A DNA stretch of 64,000 nucleotides. Source: Rostratula benghalensis. Lineage: Eukaryota > Chordata > Aves > Charadriiformes > Rostratulidae. The stretch's first letter is position 1. Every line of letters starts with the position of its first letter. Both the position numbers and the translations under genes were made by a program. The stretch spans positions 4,031,874 to 4,095,873 of the forward strand of contig VXAI01000021.1 in assembly GCA_013399305.1 (NCBI GenBank), written 5' to 3'. Of the stretch, positions 12,259-25,599 are shown piece after piece. The notes under the pieces are model-generated. The model saw only the letters and a program-made list of their open reading frames with translations, ran no database searches and had not been told where the DNA came from.

Positions 12259-12639
12259 CATAATAGAATGGTTAGGGTTGGAAGGGACCTTAAAGATGCT
12301 CACTTTTCCATCACCCTGCCACAGGCAGAGACATCTCCCACTAGACCATGTTTCTCAAAGTCCCATCCAACCTACTCTTGAACAACCCCGGGATGGAGCA
12401 TCCACAACTTCCCTGGGCAACCTGCTCCAGAGCCTCACCACCAGGGAAATATTTCTTCCTGATATCTAAATTTAGCCTCTTCCAGTTTGAAGCCATTACC
12501 CCTTGTCCTATCGCTACATGCTCTTGTAATAAAGTCTCCTTCCATCTTTCGTGTAGGCCCCCTTCAGGTACTGGAAGGCTGCTACCTTCTCTTCTGGAAC
12601 CTTCTCTTCTCTGCAGGCTAAACTGTCCTAACTCTCTCA

Positions 12640-14440
12640 GCCTGTCTTCATAGGAGAGGTGCTCAGCCCCTTGATCAACTTCATGACGTTCCTCTGGACT
12701 TGCTTTAACAGGTCCATGTTCTTCTTATGTTGGGAGTCCAGAGCTGGATGCAGTACTCCAGGTGGGGTCTCACCAGAGCAGAGGGGCAGAATCACCTCCC
12801 TTGACCTTCTGTCCATGCTTTCTTTGATGCACCCAGGATTTGGTTTGCCTTCTGGCCTGTGAGCACACATTGCCAGCTCATGCTGATCTTCTCATCAACC
12901 AATACCCCTGAATCCTTCTCCTCGGGGCTGCTCTCTATCCATTCTCTTAGTCTGTATTTGTGCTTGGGATTGCCCTGACTCAGGTGCAGCACTTTGCACT
13001 TGGCCTGGTTGTACTTCATGAGGTTTGCAGAGGCCCACTTCTCAAGCCTGTCCATGTCCCTCTGAATGGCTTCCCCTCCCTTCAGTGTGTTGACTGCACA
13101 ATGCAGCCTGGTATTGTCAGTAAACTTGCCAAGAGTGTACTCCATCCTGCTGTCCATGTCACTGACAAAGATGTTAAACAGCACCAGTACCAGTCCTGAC
13201 CCCTGAGGAATGTCATGTCACTGATTTGCACTTGGATGTTGAGCCATTGACTGCAACCCTTTTGGTGCAGCCCTCTAGCCAGTTCCTTATTCACTGAGTG
13301 ATTCATCCTCCAAATCCACTTCTTTTCAATTTAGAGACAAGAAGGCCGTGTCAGATGCTTTTCACAAGTACAGGTAGTTGACCTCTGTTACTCCACTCCA
13401 TCATAGAAGGCCACTAGATTTGTCAGGCATGACTTCTCCTTGGTGAAGCTATGTTGGCTGTCACCACTCAACTCTTTATTTTCCACATGCTTTAGCAGAT
13501 TTCCAGGAGGATCTGCTCCATGATCTTGCTGGGCACAGAGGTGAGACTGACCACCTTGTAGTTCTCTGGGTCTTCCTTTGAGCAGTGTGGTTAGAACACT
13601 TGTCAGTGAAGACTGAGGCAAAATAGTCCTTGAGTACCTCAACCTTTTCCATATCCTGGGTCTCCTGTTTTCCTTCTGGAGAGGGCCCACATTTTCCCTA
13701 GTCTTCCTTTTATCACTAACATACTTATACATTGATGTCCCTGGTCAGATTTAATTATATCTGGGCTTTAGCTTGCCTAACCTAGTGCCTAGTTCATCCA
13801 GGCAAGACTCCTGCCTTTTTCACCTGACTTCTTTGTTGGGATACACCACGCCTGAGCTTGGAGGAGGTGGTCCTTGAATACTAACCAGCTTGCCTGGTGC
13901 CTCTTCCCTCCAGGGCTTTATCCCATGGTACTCTAACAAGCAGATCCCTGAAGAGGCCAAAGTCTGCTTTCCTGAATTCTAGGGGAGCAACCTTACTATG
14001 TACCCTCCTTGCTGCCCTAAGGATCTTGAACTCTGATCCCTGAAACCAAGGCTACCCTTGAGCTTGACTTTTCCAACTAGCCCCTTCTTGTTGGTAAGGA
14101 CAAAGTCCAGCGTGGCACCTCTCCTTGTTGGCTCCTCTGGCACCTGAAAGAAGTTGTCATCAACAATTTCCAAGAACTTGCTTGTGCCCTGCTGTCTTGT
14201 CCCTCCGACAGCTATTGGCGTAGTTGAAGTCCTCCATGAGGACAAGGACCTGTGAACATGAGGCTGCTCCAGTCTGTCTGAAGAGGGCCTTGTCTGCTCT
14301 GTCATCCTGGTCAGGTGGCCTGTACCAGACCCCCACTGTCTCTGCTCTCCCTTTAATCCTGACCCATAGCTCTTGATGAAAGCATCTCTAACTCCTCTTG
14401 TTCCCTATGCTACATTTGTTTGCATAGAGATACTTGAGTC
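12640..14440 (-). pseudogene. CR1 ORF2 (endonuclease-reverse transcriptase) remnant
   Basis: ORF2 of CR1 encodes an APE-type endonuclease followed by a reverse transcriptase that together carry out target-primed reverse transcription. In minus-strand order, 14435-14390 reads like the N-terminal 'YLYANKCSIGNK' block. Then comes a jump over most of the endonuclease core to WVRIKG and WYRPPDQDD, then the endonuclease end with EEPTRRGATLDFVLTNKKGL (13979-14305). SDKRKTRENVGPL lies at 13650-13732. The RT resumes with IPQGSG near 13200, LFNIFVSDMDS and KWASANLMKYN, then KCKVLHLSQGNPKHKYRL. The catalytic box, F-A-D-D in active CR1, reads F-T-D-N at 13113-13124, so a catalytic aspartate is lost. The C-terminus continues in a different frame at 12637-12870. 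Frameshifts, stops and deletions make it non-functional. Confidence 0.9.
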
Positions 14441-15039
14441 TCCATTAAAGCTGACTTACTGGCTGGAGTGGCTAGTTTCTTTGTGCTACCTCTCCAGGTG
14501 GGCTTCCTTTGAGATGTTTTATCCTTGCTTCTCTGTTGGCTCCTATTACTTCAGGAGCCCCTAGCTTATCTCCATAAGACTTTGCATGTACAGCAGAGTA
14601 CCCAGCACATCTCGGAGCAATAGGCTGAGTGCCCTCACTTGCACCCCATCCCTATAATCTTGGTGTGTTGTCCCTTGGCTTGTTATGGGCAAGCCTGACA
14701 ATACCTCTCTCCCCCATCAAGTATAATTTAAAGCTCAGTCAATGGGCCCTGATAGCTCTTGAACAATGACCCTCTTCTACCTTTGAGAAAGATGAACTCT
14801 GTCTGATGTGAGCCTGCCTGGTGCTGTGTAGGCCATCTCATTATTGAAAAGCCCAAAATTGTGGTGGTGACACCAGCCATGGAACCATGTATTAACAGGC
14901 TGAGTGTATCTGTTTCTTCTGGTATCACTGCCTGTAACTGGAAGGAGAGAAGAAAAAATAACTTGTGCTTCAGATTCCCTTAATAACTATTCCAAGGCCC
15001 TGAAGTCTCTTTTCATCACCCTTGAGATATGTGTTGCTA

Positions 15040-15716
15040 CTTCATCACCACCCACATGGAAGAGCAGCAGTGGGTAACAGTCTGAGGGTCATACCAGGCT
15101 AGGAAGTGTCCTAGTGATGTCCCTACCCCAGGTCCCAGGGGTGCAGCATACTTGCCTAAGAGGAGGGTCTGCCTGACATATTAGACCCTATTGCCTATAA
15201 CTATAACGCTGCACTTCTTCCTTGTGGAGCTGTCTGTTATACAGAGGGTAGTCCTTTTTAGTCCTGGCAACTCCTCTGGTGTAGCTGGACTGTCATCCAC
15301 ATAGTCCATTGACTGGCTTTCCACATCCAGAGCCTCACACCTATTGTACAGAGGCGCCTGGGTAGGTGAGGTGGGCAAGGAGGGGGTTCACTTGCCACCC
15401 CTAGTATGGACTTGCCTTCATTCATAGCTTTCTCTTAAGCCAACACCTTCCACCTGGCCAGGGGAGGATATGGGATGCCTTTGATCTTGGGTTTGCTTTT
15501 TTTTTTTTTTTTTTTTTAATAGTGTCTGTTTCTCTCTTGGGGAGGTCAGAGCTTAGTTCCACCAGTCTATTTCTGTCTCGCAGTCTGTGATGCTCCTTAG
15601 CCTTTCACCTTCCTCTCTTAGCTCCACCATCAGGCTGAACAGATCATCCTCCTTGTTTCTACTGGCATCAGCTCTCAGAAGTGGGTCTGAATTGATGCTA
15701 GCATACTTATATCGCT
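15040..15716 (-). pseudogene. CR1 ORF1 remnant
   Basis: Minus-strand translation shows the coiled-coil-like part typical of CR1 ORF1 (LMVELREEGERLRSI, then ETEIDWW) around 15560-15640. An acidic/polar linker follows (15240-15370), then VIVIG at about 15187-15204. In CR1-like LINEs this last block leads into the G-D-S motif of an SGNH-type esterase domain; here it reads G-N-R, so the nucleophile motif is gone. VRQTLL follows, as expected after that motif. A T21 run at 15497-15517 interrupts the linker. Because the 5' end of the copy is not defined, the start of ORF1 is missing or unrecognised. Confidence 0.75.
15497..15517 (+). repeat. T21 homopolymer inside CR1
   Basis: Twenty-one consecutive T (A on the element's sense strand) inside the ORF1 remnant. 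It probably expanded from a shorter run after insertion. Confidence 0.95.
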
Positions 15717-17340
15717 AGACTGGATTTTATTTTTTGTTATGTGGATGGGTGAACAAAGCAGCTTTTGTTGAGTTTTATTTGAGGGTTAACTTGTTAATTG
15801 AAAAATTGAGATTGTGTGTGTTTGTTTGTTGTGTAGGAGCTGTAAGATGAAGCCTCAACAATCAATGTTCAATGCTGTTTGGTATTTACTTGTTTTTCGT
15901 AGTAATGTGGACCTTCTGAGGAATTTAAAAGGTTAGATTTGTTTTTGTTTTGTTGGGGGATAAAGGGGATGTTTGTGGGTTAGGTTTATTTGACACAGAG
16001 CATGCAAGTGCTACTCTCTGTACTTTGTTTATCTGACAATTGGTTTAGTTTGATACCGTTTTTTTTTTTTTTTTTTAAGGTTGCAGAAGTTGCCAGGCCA
16101 AAACTTTGACTATTAATAGCTCTGGTTTGTTGAAATGGGAATGGTATCCGGTCCTGCCAAGAAGAAGTTGAGTGTTTGGGAGTCTGAGACACATACCTAT
16201 TTTTCTTTCCCTTGGTGAATGTGTAGTATCCAAAAGGAAGGGTGTGGGTTAAGAATTATATGAGTACAGGTACATCTGTTGGTAAGACTTAAGCTCTGGT
16301 AAATGCTGCATATTCTGCAAAACTCCTCTTTAGATAGCACACAATATTTCCAGTAACTCTAGCAGTCTTAGAACCTGTACCATAAATAACAACACTGTGA
16401 ATTCATCTTATGTGTTCAGAACATATAGGATGACCATGGATAGGCGAAAAAGTCATTTAAGAAATACTATGTAGAGTGATAGCTACAGAAAGCTACTGCT
16501 ATAACAGCTGTAGGGACAGAACACAAAGTTATATTCTACCAGAAGTGAAGTTACTTCCTAATTATGTCACAGTTTGTCTTGATTTCAGGGCAGCAAAAAG
16601 ATCCAAGCCAAAACACTGTCTGAACAATATTCAGCCTTAGGATTATTTAAAATCCAAACTTGGTTCATATCTGAAATGCCTCCAGATCCTAATTGTGCAG
16701 AGTTGAACCCTTTTCTACCTCTTATATTTAGCTTTCTGGCATGTACACTGTAATGATAATTTACTTCAATTGCTGATACGCTTGTGTGAGAAACTGGACA
16801 TGAGAACCAACAGAAAACAGGATATCTCAAAGCTTGCTGTAAGATTACCACCAACTGGACCAGACCTAAGATCTTACTATCTTCAAATATTCCCCCTAAC
16901 TTCCCTTGGATAATGCAATCATGTTCTGGATGTCCAATGATGGTATCTCAAGTGTCGTTAAAATTAAATACTGAAAGCTGGATTTGGCCATGTACTACCC
17001 ATGGATGATGAGTTTAGGGATGTTGTGGTCACAGTGACCAGCATTACAGGTGAGAGTGCTGTTTGGTTTTGCACTGAAAGAAGCTGTCTGTTGATTGACT
17101 AGTCCAGCTCCTGGACAGTTGATACTTTACATTCTGAATCATACACCTTTATGAAACCACAAGGTTGCTGGTGGAAGATTTTAATTGTTCTTTTACAGAC
17201 CTAAAGGCCTGCTTTGAATCTCCTGGGCTAGATGTTTCACTTAGAAACGTATAACGATTCTGTTGGGTCCTACCATTAGTTTCAGTTTTAGGTGGTGCAT
17301 GTTCTGAGTTGCTTGCTGTGCTGATTAAGCTGCATACTTC

Positions 17341-17400
17341 ACTAATCAAGATGCAAAGTTAAGTAGGTGAAATCTAATACACTCTACTAATCAAGATGCA
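17341..17400 (+). repeat. Short local direct duplication
   Basis: The 15-base word actaatcaagatgca occurs at 17341-17355 and again at 17386-17400, 45 bases apart. Confidence 0.9.
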
Positions 17401-20400
17401 TTCTTTGTTTAGCAAGCTGAATATTTTAAATGTAGAGTTTTTTTATATACTCTGGTAACTGGCTTCGAGGCCACCTACACACATGGCTAGCAAAAAGCCA
17501 CCAGCAGCTATGTGAATGTGAAGCATGTGAAGAAATGTGAGCTTTCACTTTGATACTAGTTCCAATAGAGCTTAGGGAAGAAGGAATCAAAATTAGCCCT
17601 AGTAAACAAATGACACTATTTCTCTTTGATAAGTCTCGTTAGATTACACTGAAACATATTCCTACAACAGCAGGTCCAACCAAGAACAAGGGTACATATG
17701 ACACTTGTGCCTCAATTTGGTCTGCAACTTTCTCATAGAAGGAACTTATCTTTAAAGCCCTCTCATGATGATTATTATAATTCAGATAGTATTAAGTCAG
17801 TATTAATTCTGAATTCTTCCTTCAGTGTATCTCAGTCACGTCTCTTAAATTAATTGACAAAGTTGGAAGAATGGCAGTTTTGTCTCTTCGTCTCTTGCCA
17901 ATAACAGACAGAACATACTGGTATATATGCAATACTATGGAGAAAAACCAGTTGCTGCAGAAAGTTTGGTAGCAGCACTATTCAGCACTAGGACTGAAGA
18001 AGTTACACGGAGCCACCATAACAATAAACAGTGCATTCTAACTAGTTTAGAGAATAATAGTAAAGCGCGCAATTAAGGAGACTAAGATAACTTTGTAAAG
18101 AGGGCAAAGTGAAGCGCATAGGTAGGAAATGAAACCGAAGGTGGAAGAGAAGGAAAAGAGAATACTGAAAACTCGGGTAATTCCACAAATTTCTACTCTG
18201 CATTTGCATGTGATAATAAGGGCTAGTGGATGCTTTGTGTTGCAAACTCACATGTTCTAGCCTTGGAGGTCTTGTGGGTCAAATCTAGGGGTAAATTCTT
18301 CCTCTGTCTGCAAACTGCTGATGCAAATGCATGTGTTGCAGGGAAGAATTGATTCCTGTGGTCTGTCAAGCTTCATTCTGCCATTGTTTGCTTCACTCTG
18401 GATTTTAACACAGGGACACCTGTGGGCAACAGTGCAGTACCACCCTTCACAGAGGAAAGATTTCAGTCTGTGTGTTTAGGCAGCTTTAAAAATGGCATAA
18501 GGGGAATATTGACTCTTTAAAAAAATGCCTGCTTGCCATTGTCCATATGGAAACAAGGTGTGTAAAGTCAAATCCAGTCAAGAAAGGCTTTCCGAGCTTG
18601 GAAAAAAACCCCAAAACAACGAAAACCCAAGAACTAAGACTGGTGTGAAAACAGCCCCTCTTGCAGGTTACTTCAATGTAGAGTGCTATTAGAAAGCAAG
18701 CAGTCATAAGAAGGGTTGGGTCTTTAGTTTCAATTGTTTGGAAATATCTTTTGCTTTGTTCAGTCTGCATGGAGTGCAACCCACTTGGCTTCAATTCAGC
18801 AGCTTGTTTTATATCATTATGTTTATGCCTGTTAATTTTTGACTTATATCCTTTGCATCTAATCACTGCCATAATTTGATCTTGAGGCCATTGGTAATTG
18901 AGCAAGTCAATGACCTTTTTTTTTTTTTTTAATCTGGTTGCTCACTGTGGAGTTGTAAGAACTCTCCCAAGGTCATACTCTCTGGCTCTGAGTGACTACT
19001 GAATATTGTCTTCCTGTCATCTTTTATCTAATCTTTACCCTTTTGTTTGGGTATACGCAAGGAGAGATGAGGGATATGTGATTGCCAGGAAGGCATATCT
19101 GCATCTTCTAAATACTAAGTTAATGTGTGCTCTTAAACTGCTGACTTTCCAAGCTATCAAGATAACTCCACACAGTTTAACTGAATTATTGACGTGTCCT
19201 CTGGCTTTAGAGTGCATCAGTAAAGTAGTGCATTATGCTTCATAAGAACAACAGGGTACCCCAAATTATTAAAACTAAATTTGACTTCCCAACAATAATC
19301 AACAGAACATAATACAATACAATGATTGTGTTGTGGGGGTTTTGTTGGTTTTTCTTTTTGCTTTGTTCACCAGCTGATTGGCTCAAACTAGAATTCTGTG
19401 TCGGTGAGAAATAATCAGTTCTACTGTAACTTTAAAATTTTAAGTGGTGACCAATGCTGAATATAATGTGCTGCCAGCTCTGTAAAGCAGGAATTCTTGT
19501 TGTGTATGTACAGCATAGATGTACAAAATATAGACCTATCCAAAACCGAATTCTTGAGTGTTCAACAGGTACAAGTGGCCACTTGCTTAAGAAAATTAGA
19601 CACAGTTTTAACTCTCTTTTAGGCTTTCAAAGTAGAAACTTCTGTTGTGTAAATCTATCTTTTTTAAAGGATCCAACGCTTGTGGGAATTTTGTTTGAAA
19701 GTTGTTGCAAGTAGAGTTAGATTTCTGGGATGCTTCACAAATCCAAACTGCAAAGGTTGAAAATGTCCATTGCGTACCACACAGTGTCAGTGTAAAGTCT
19801 TAAAAAGTAAGTAAATTCCACAAGATGTAAATTCCACTCAGTAGTCTGCAAGTTGATTACGGCTCAACATTTACATAGGCTCTTTAATTAAGAGTAAAGG
19901 TCAATAGGTTAAATAAGTAACTTAATCAGAAAATTATGCAGAAGTGCCACAAATCAAACACATTATACAACCCTTGAGATCAATATGGTATGCAAATCGA
20001 TCAGTAAAGTATATACTGTATGGCTTCAAGTACTGAAACATGCAGTGTGATATTGCAAACACAATAGTTTATAGAGCTTGTCTCAGCTGATATAACTAAA
20101 CAAACTGGGTTTGGGCTTTTTCGATCACAGCTTTCTTTTGTCATGCAGAGTGTTTGGTTCTCAAGTAACTATTTTAGCTCACCTTGAGTGCTGTACAAAG
20201 CTATGAACAAAGTTGGTGTTTGGATGAGTGAGTAAAGGAGAGGTTTCAAAGTATGTGTGATGTATAATCGCCAAGGTTGCATAAGGGGCAGGGAAAGGCA
20301 ATAAGACTTCTTTAATGTATTTGGGTGCAAGCCCTCTGGATTATTAAAGGACCAGGGTCTAGATTCTCTTTCTATTCTAGTTTGCTTGGCACAAGGAAGG

Positions 20401-22078
20401 AGAAGGGAACTGATTTATGGCTCCCTCATTATCCCAGTTTATCTGTGCCAAACTTGGCTGCTCCATAGGATAGGGAACTGCTTTCTCTTATGAGAACTGA
20501 GGCAGACTAAGTGCAGTACATTCTGACCACAGGACTTCCCTGTCCCCATTTATTTGACAGGACACAAGGAATTAGGACAAGATGTTCAGCATGAGGAGGT
20601 GGCTATAATTCTCAACACTTATATGGACCTATGCCCATATCCAGACACCTTTTTCTTTTGGACTTGCACTGCTATTTGTTGGTTTCTTGTTCTGCCCCTG
20701 TTCTGAGGGAGGTGACTGTTGTGTGTAAGAGCTCATACCACTGTTTTTGATGCCATGTTGTAGGAGGAGGCTATTGTAGCAGTTTTGAGGGTTGTCCATT
20801 CTCAGAAAAACCTATAATGTTCTGAAGGATTGGAAATGCGGTCCATAATCATATCTGTGGAAGCATTGGTTTTTGAACTGGTGGGAGCAATTTTTATCAG
20901 CTTGTGGAATGCAGTAGGTGTTTTAGTGCATAACAATCTGTCATCAAGTCATAAATGCATTGAGGTCAGAAGCTCTGCACATCTTCAGATCAGTAGCGAG
21001 TGCTACTGATGCAAGGGATACAGCACTTTGAGGGAGGGGAAGAGAGGGAAGGGAAAGAGAGAGAGGACACACAAAAAGAATGTATGGGAACAATTTGACT
21101 GTCTACATAGTAAATATGCAGACTGATCACATTTTATTGGAACTATGTTCACACAGTATCTTTTTGAACTCTACCACATATTTTTTGAAAGTAGCCAGAA
21201 TTGTTAGGGGAATAAAGCAAATGGAAATCCCCTCTTCCTGTAATCATACCGTGATGGGATCCTTGGCTAAGGATCCAAGATTTCCTGCCCCAAAGCACAT
21301 ATACAGAAGTCATTGGTCTTTAGTAGTGAAAGTGATAGATGCTTTTACACCAAGTGGCATTCTGTTGTCTCTTTTCTTTTCCCCTTCCACTTCCTTTGTT
21401 TGTCTGAAAAAGCTATGGCTGAATGTATTCTAAGAGGCTGCATTGTTGCTAAGTCCCATTGTGGGAGGAGCCAACTCAGAATACAATATTACTGAGGAAG
21501 AGGATATTTGAGCTATTATTTTAAGTTTTTCACCTCATTTCTATAAATGACACTTATGTGGTTTACCTTTCTTGCCGTTTGCCTATTTCTGTTCTTTCAG
21601 TGTTTTTTGTTTTTTGGGATGGTTTTTCTTTCAGATTGTAACAGTCTTTATGTAGCTGTTATTTACTCTTTATTTTGTTTAAGTTCTAAGTCGTTTAACT
21701 AGGTAAAATAATTTCTGTGACTCTTTGGGCAGGTTCTCACATACTGTTGTTTCTAGACATCTGAGAGTTAACTGGTATTTTAAGTTGTAGGTTACCTCTG
21801 TGTTTATATTAAGATTTCTGCTTGGTAAGTAAACTAACCATGTTATTTCATTTTACCAATACTGTTATTTCTGCCATTCGGAGAGGCTGCATCAGTACTG
21901 AACTTTTAATATGCTTTGAGCAAAGTCCCAGACTTTGTGTTTTGTACTGAACCTTTCTATTATTTTTTATTTTTTTTTTTATACAAAAGGTCAAAATTAT
22001 GACCTCACTAGAGAGTTTGTTAGAATTGCCACTAGTGATTTACCTTTTTCACCTCTGGTGTTTCCCATATACCTGATT

Positions 22079-22162
22079 AAAAAAAAAAAAAAACCAACCC
22101 AACCAACCAACCAAAAAAAAAAAAAAAAAAAAAAACCCAAAACCAAACCAAAACTAAACTAA
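22079..22162 (+). repeat. Compound A-rich / (CCAA)n simple repeat
   Basis: About 15 A, then (CCAA)n-like units, then about 23 A, then ccaaa/ctaaa units. The layered structure indicates repeated slippage. There is no recognisable retrotransposon body upstream that would make this a poly(A) tail. Confidence 0.9.
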
Positions 22163-25100
22163 GTGAAATTACCAAAAAAAGAAGGCATTGTCCTGAGAAG
22201 TTTCCTCCAATCAGAAGGATGAAAGTGACACCTTAAAATTCAAAACTAGGAAATTTTCCACATTTTCAGTGGTTTTGCTGTGTACGTTTGGTAGAGCTCA
22301 AGCAGTGTTAGGAGTTGAGTAAAATGACTTACTATAAATATCTGTTTTCAAAGTATTATGTACTTCATCCAAACCTACTTATAGCAGCCACCTTCAGAAT
22401 CCTCCTTGCACCTCTTCCCCCTGTAAAAGTTTCAAGGTAAACTCTTGTGTAAGGTTTATTATATTTTTGTCATGAAATTGTTGCCTGACTACTGGCTTTG
22501 CTAGTTAAGAGGCATGAGGAGGGAGGAGAGCACCACTTTGACATCTTAGCGTATGAAGCTTGCTGCTCTGAGGGCCTCAGAAATTACTAATGAAGGAGCA
22601 TAGCCCTCCTAAACACCTCCTCTTTGCATGTGCACAGGCTCATGTAGCTAGTGAATTTGCACCTGTGTGATGCTTTATTTATGTAAAATGTTTTCATTCT
22701 TTGTATGAGCCCATTTTTCATTTATTACATAGTCATATTTTGAAGTCATAATGTTCTTGCTTTGCTGTAGATCCCACAGTATGAATTGCTTTGCTTTTCT
22801 TCAATAGAAAGTAGAATCAATAAACCTCTCTTGATGTCATTCAGTCTACATATGATTTTATTAGAAAGGGCTTTGTGGAAGGAAGCCTGCATCTCCAGGC
22901 CTAAAATGTTCTATTAAAGCTTTTGCACTGGGACAATGAGTAAAACTAGTATTTTAATGGATGACATCTATATTGTTTAACCAATGTAACTCACATTTCT
23001 GCTACTAATCTAAATTCTGAAGCACAGCAGAATAATGCAAGTGTGTTGCATTATGTAAATAGTGTATAGGGTTCATATTGTTAAAGAAAAAAACCCATAT
23101 AGGTATCAAATTGCTAACCCCAAGCAAGGATCACCACCTGTCCTTCAGTTCCCCAAAGTAGTTGTTAACAGCAGCAGTTCATACGATTCTCTGGTCTGTC
23201 ACTTTTTAACTCTTCCAATGCACGAATCCCTTACTGAACAGAAATAAAGATACTTAAGTTAACATTTCAAAGACTGTATTTCTTTTTTAAAAGGAAAGAA
23301 AAATAGCACACTTGTGTAAATCTTTGCAGTTATTAAGCACTTTAGGCTATTTGGTCACATCAGTAACTGAAAAATGCAATAAGAACATGAATGAGTTATC
23401 ACAGCTGATCTGTAATACTTCAGGTGTGTGAGATACAGTATATCTCATTATTATTTAGCCCCCTGAGGTATACTAGGGTCTTCACAGAAGACACAAGCCT
23501 TGATAAATATCAAGTGATTATCATCTCAAGCTCTGGTCCTGCAATTTACTATAGGAACAGTACTTCCATCTCTGCAGAGCCTTATCTGCTTCAAGGTTTC
23601 AGTCATATAAAGAGCTCTCTGAGAAGGCTGCCTGCCTTCAATAGTTCCTTGTTCTCATGTAGATCCCTATCTTGGTAGAGCTGCTTCTGTGCTCAGGGCC
23701 TGTGACTAAGTCATAATACAATTGGCAAATATTGTTCTGTAAAGGGATCTGGGAGTTGCTGCAGGGAGATGGACGCACGCACATTCTGGTAGTTGTATTT
23801 GTGGTCCTCCCTTGCTGCAAAAAGGAATAGTGGAGTTTTTTGTCACAATCAGTTTGAGTTCCATTTTTTTTTAAGAAATAGTGTACTGAATTTAACGAGG
23901 ACCCATGTAATCAAGACACCTGTGTTCCTGGTGTGTTGCCCAGGGAACCAATTTACCCTAATGACAGTGAATGACATTTACTGCTGCTTAGACTAGTGCT
24001 TAATTTAAACAATAGTGCATTAGCAATATTTAACTTAATGGGGATGTATTGGATTTATGCCAGTGGGTTAAGTAATGTTTAACTAGGTGTTAAATAGGTA
24101 ATAATAGAATAATACCTTGACTTATGTAGTGCCAATGCATTCTCCCTGAGAATTTGTAGGTGTTAAAGAAATGTTAAGGTACCATACCTCAGGGTATCTG
24201 TTATGAAAGGGGAAGTAGATTTTCTCATTTTCCAGAGCTGCACAGAGAAGGTAAATCTGCCCAGTCTCTCCTCAGTTTTACATTTAGACAGTAATATATT
24301 GATACTAGCTGCAGATGGACTTTTTAATAAAGTACTCCATTCCTCCAGAGTCTGTGCCTGGGATAGATTTTGGCCCCTTGCTTAAATTTCCTCACTCTCT
24401 TCACTTAGCTACATGACAATCCTTCCTTTTTCAATTTAAAATAAAATCTGCTGAAGAAGCTATAAATCTACAACATGAGACTTGTTCTCCACAAGCAGTG
24501 AGATCCAGCTGAACATTTTAAAATGTTTGTATAATGTGCTATTACAGAATGAGTTATTTGGCTTTGCGTAACTTCCAACATCATAAAGGAGACCTCAGAG
24601 TCCAATGGCAGTGGGCCCCAGGCTGATAAGAGAAACTGGTTTAGAAGATGGTGACATGATTTATCATTGTCTTACCTCATTGTAATTCCTGGATATAACT
24701 GTACCAAACATGCCATTGTGAAAGCTGCTGTGTATAACAAGAAGCCAATTTCACAATGTTCATACCTAGATCCCTGCAAAATTCTATACTGTTTTATATC
24801 AGATATTGGGGTTTGTCAGAGAGATGTGTAGTTCCCTGTCTGCATCCCCTGTTGTAACTTTCCCTGCATGTGTACCAAGGATTCAAGGCCCAGGTCTGAA
24901 AAGGCATATCTCCTTATAAAGAAGACCTGTGATTAAAATCTGTAAAGAGATAAGAAAGGTGAAAAATACAAGCAGAAACATGATTGTTTAGAGAAGGTCA
25001 TTAGTAGCTCAATCATTCTACAGGGGAAGAAAAACATTGTGGAAGGTGTAGATCCTGAAAGTAAAATGGGAGTCGGGGAACAAGGGGTAGTTTGTGTCAA

Positions 25101-25599
25101 TGGAGAAAATAGAAGGTGACAACTCAGCCATGCTGAGAATGCCTTCCAGAAATCTCTGGAGGCAGATCATTGCCTGCCTGGGAACACTGTGCAGGTGTGT
25201 TATCGAGATGGTGAACCATAAGGCTTTGCTTCATAGCTTGTTAAATTCTGGAATAGGGGATCTCAATATAAAGGTCTGAATTCTATTCTGATATTAATCA
25301 ATTTATAAGAAAAACTAGAATCCTGCCTAAACCATGATCAAAAGGGATTTGGCTGCTGCATCTTATATTTAACCATGATATGAATGATTTATATATATAT
25401 AAAATAATTATGCCATATAAAAGTGTCATGTTTATGTATAAAGAAATATTTTTAATTGTATTTTTTATGTGTAGGTATTTCAGATATTCATACCTTTTAT
25501 ATATAAGTACTTAAAACTCTGTGTTTTCACCAAGAATATAGGCATGTTAACCTCTTTCAATGTTAAAATATAGCAAACGTGGAATATTGTAGCAAATAT

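Larger units (their letters stand above)
12259..15716 (-). mobile_element. CR1 LINE, long copy with internal deletions, antisense
   Basis: The plus strand begins with the inverted CR1 terminus (cataatagaatgg, then the ggttggaagggacct block). It then follows the inverted 3' UTR, the RT, the endonuclease and ORF1 in the order expected for a minus-strand CR1. At about 3.46 kb it is the longest copy in the window and close to complete, although typical full CR1 is about 4.5 kb and the 5' end is not certain. Against the family as I remember it, segments are missing near 13577 (central RT), near 13790 (between endonuclease and RT) and near 14375 (endonuclease core). The 3' UTR shares the variants ccacaggcagagaca and ctcccactagacca with the copy at 26991, so the two belong to the same subfamily. 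It is dead: many stops and frameshifts. Confidence 0.93.
15717..25599. other. Long noncoding AT-rich stretch, no gene seen
   Basis: Nearly 9.9 kb of mostly unique DNA. Homopolymer runs lie at 16059-16076 (T18), 18916-18930 (T15) and 21971-21980, and a compound A-rich tract at 22079-22162. A GA-rich patch lies at about 21035-21065. Open frames up to 139 codons (18486-18905 minus, 21080-21433 plus) show no family resemblance. I see no exon, RNA gene or transposon, though very old repeats could be unrecognisable. Confidence 0.5.
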
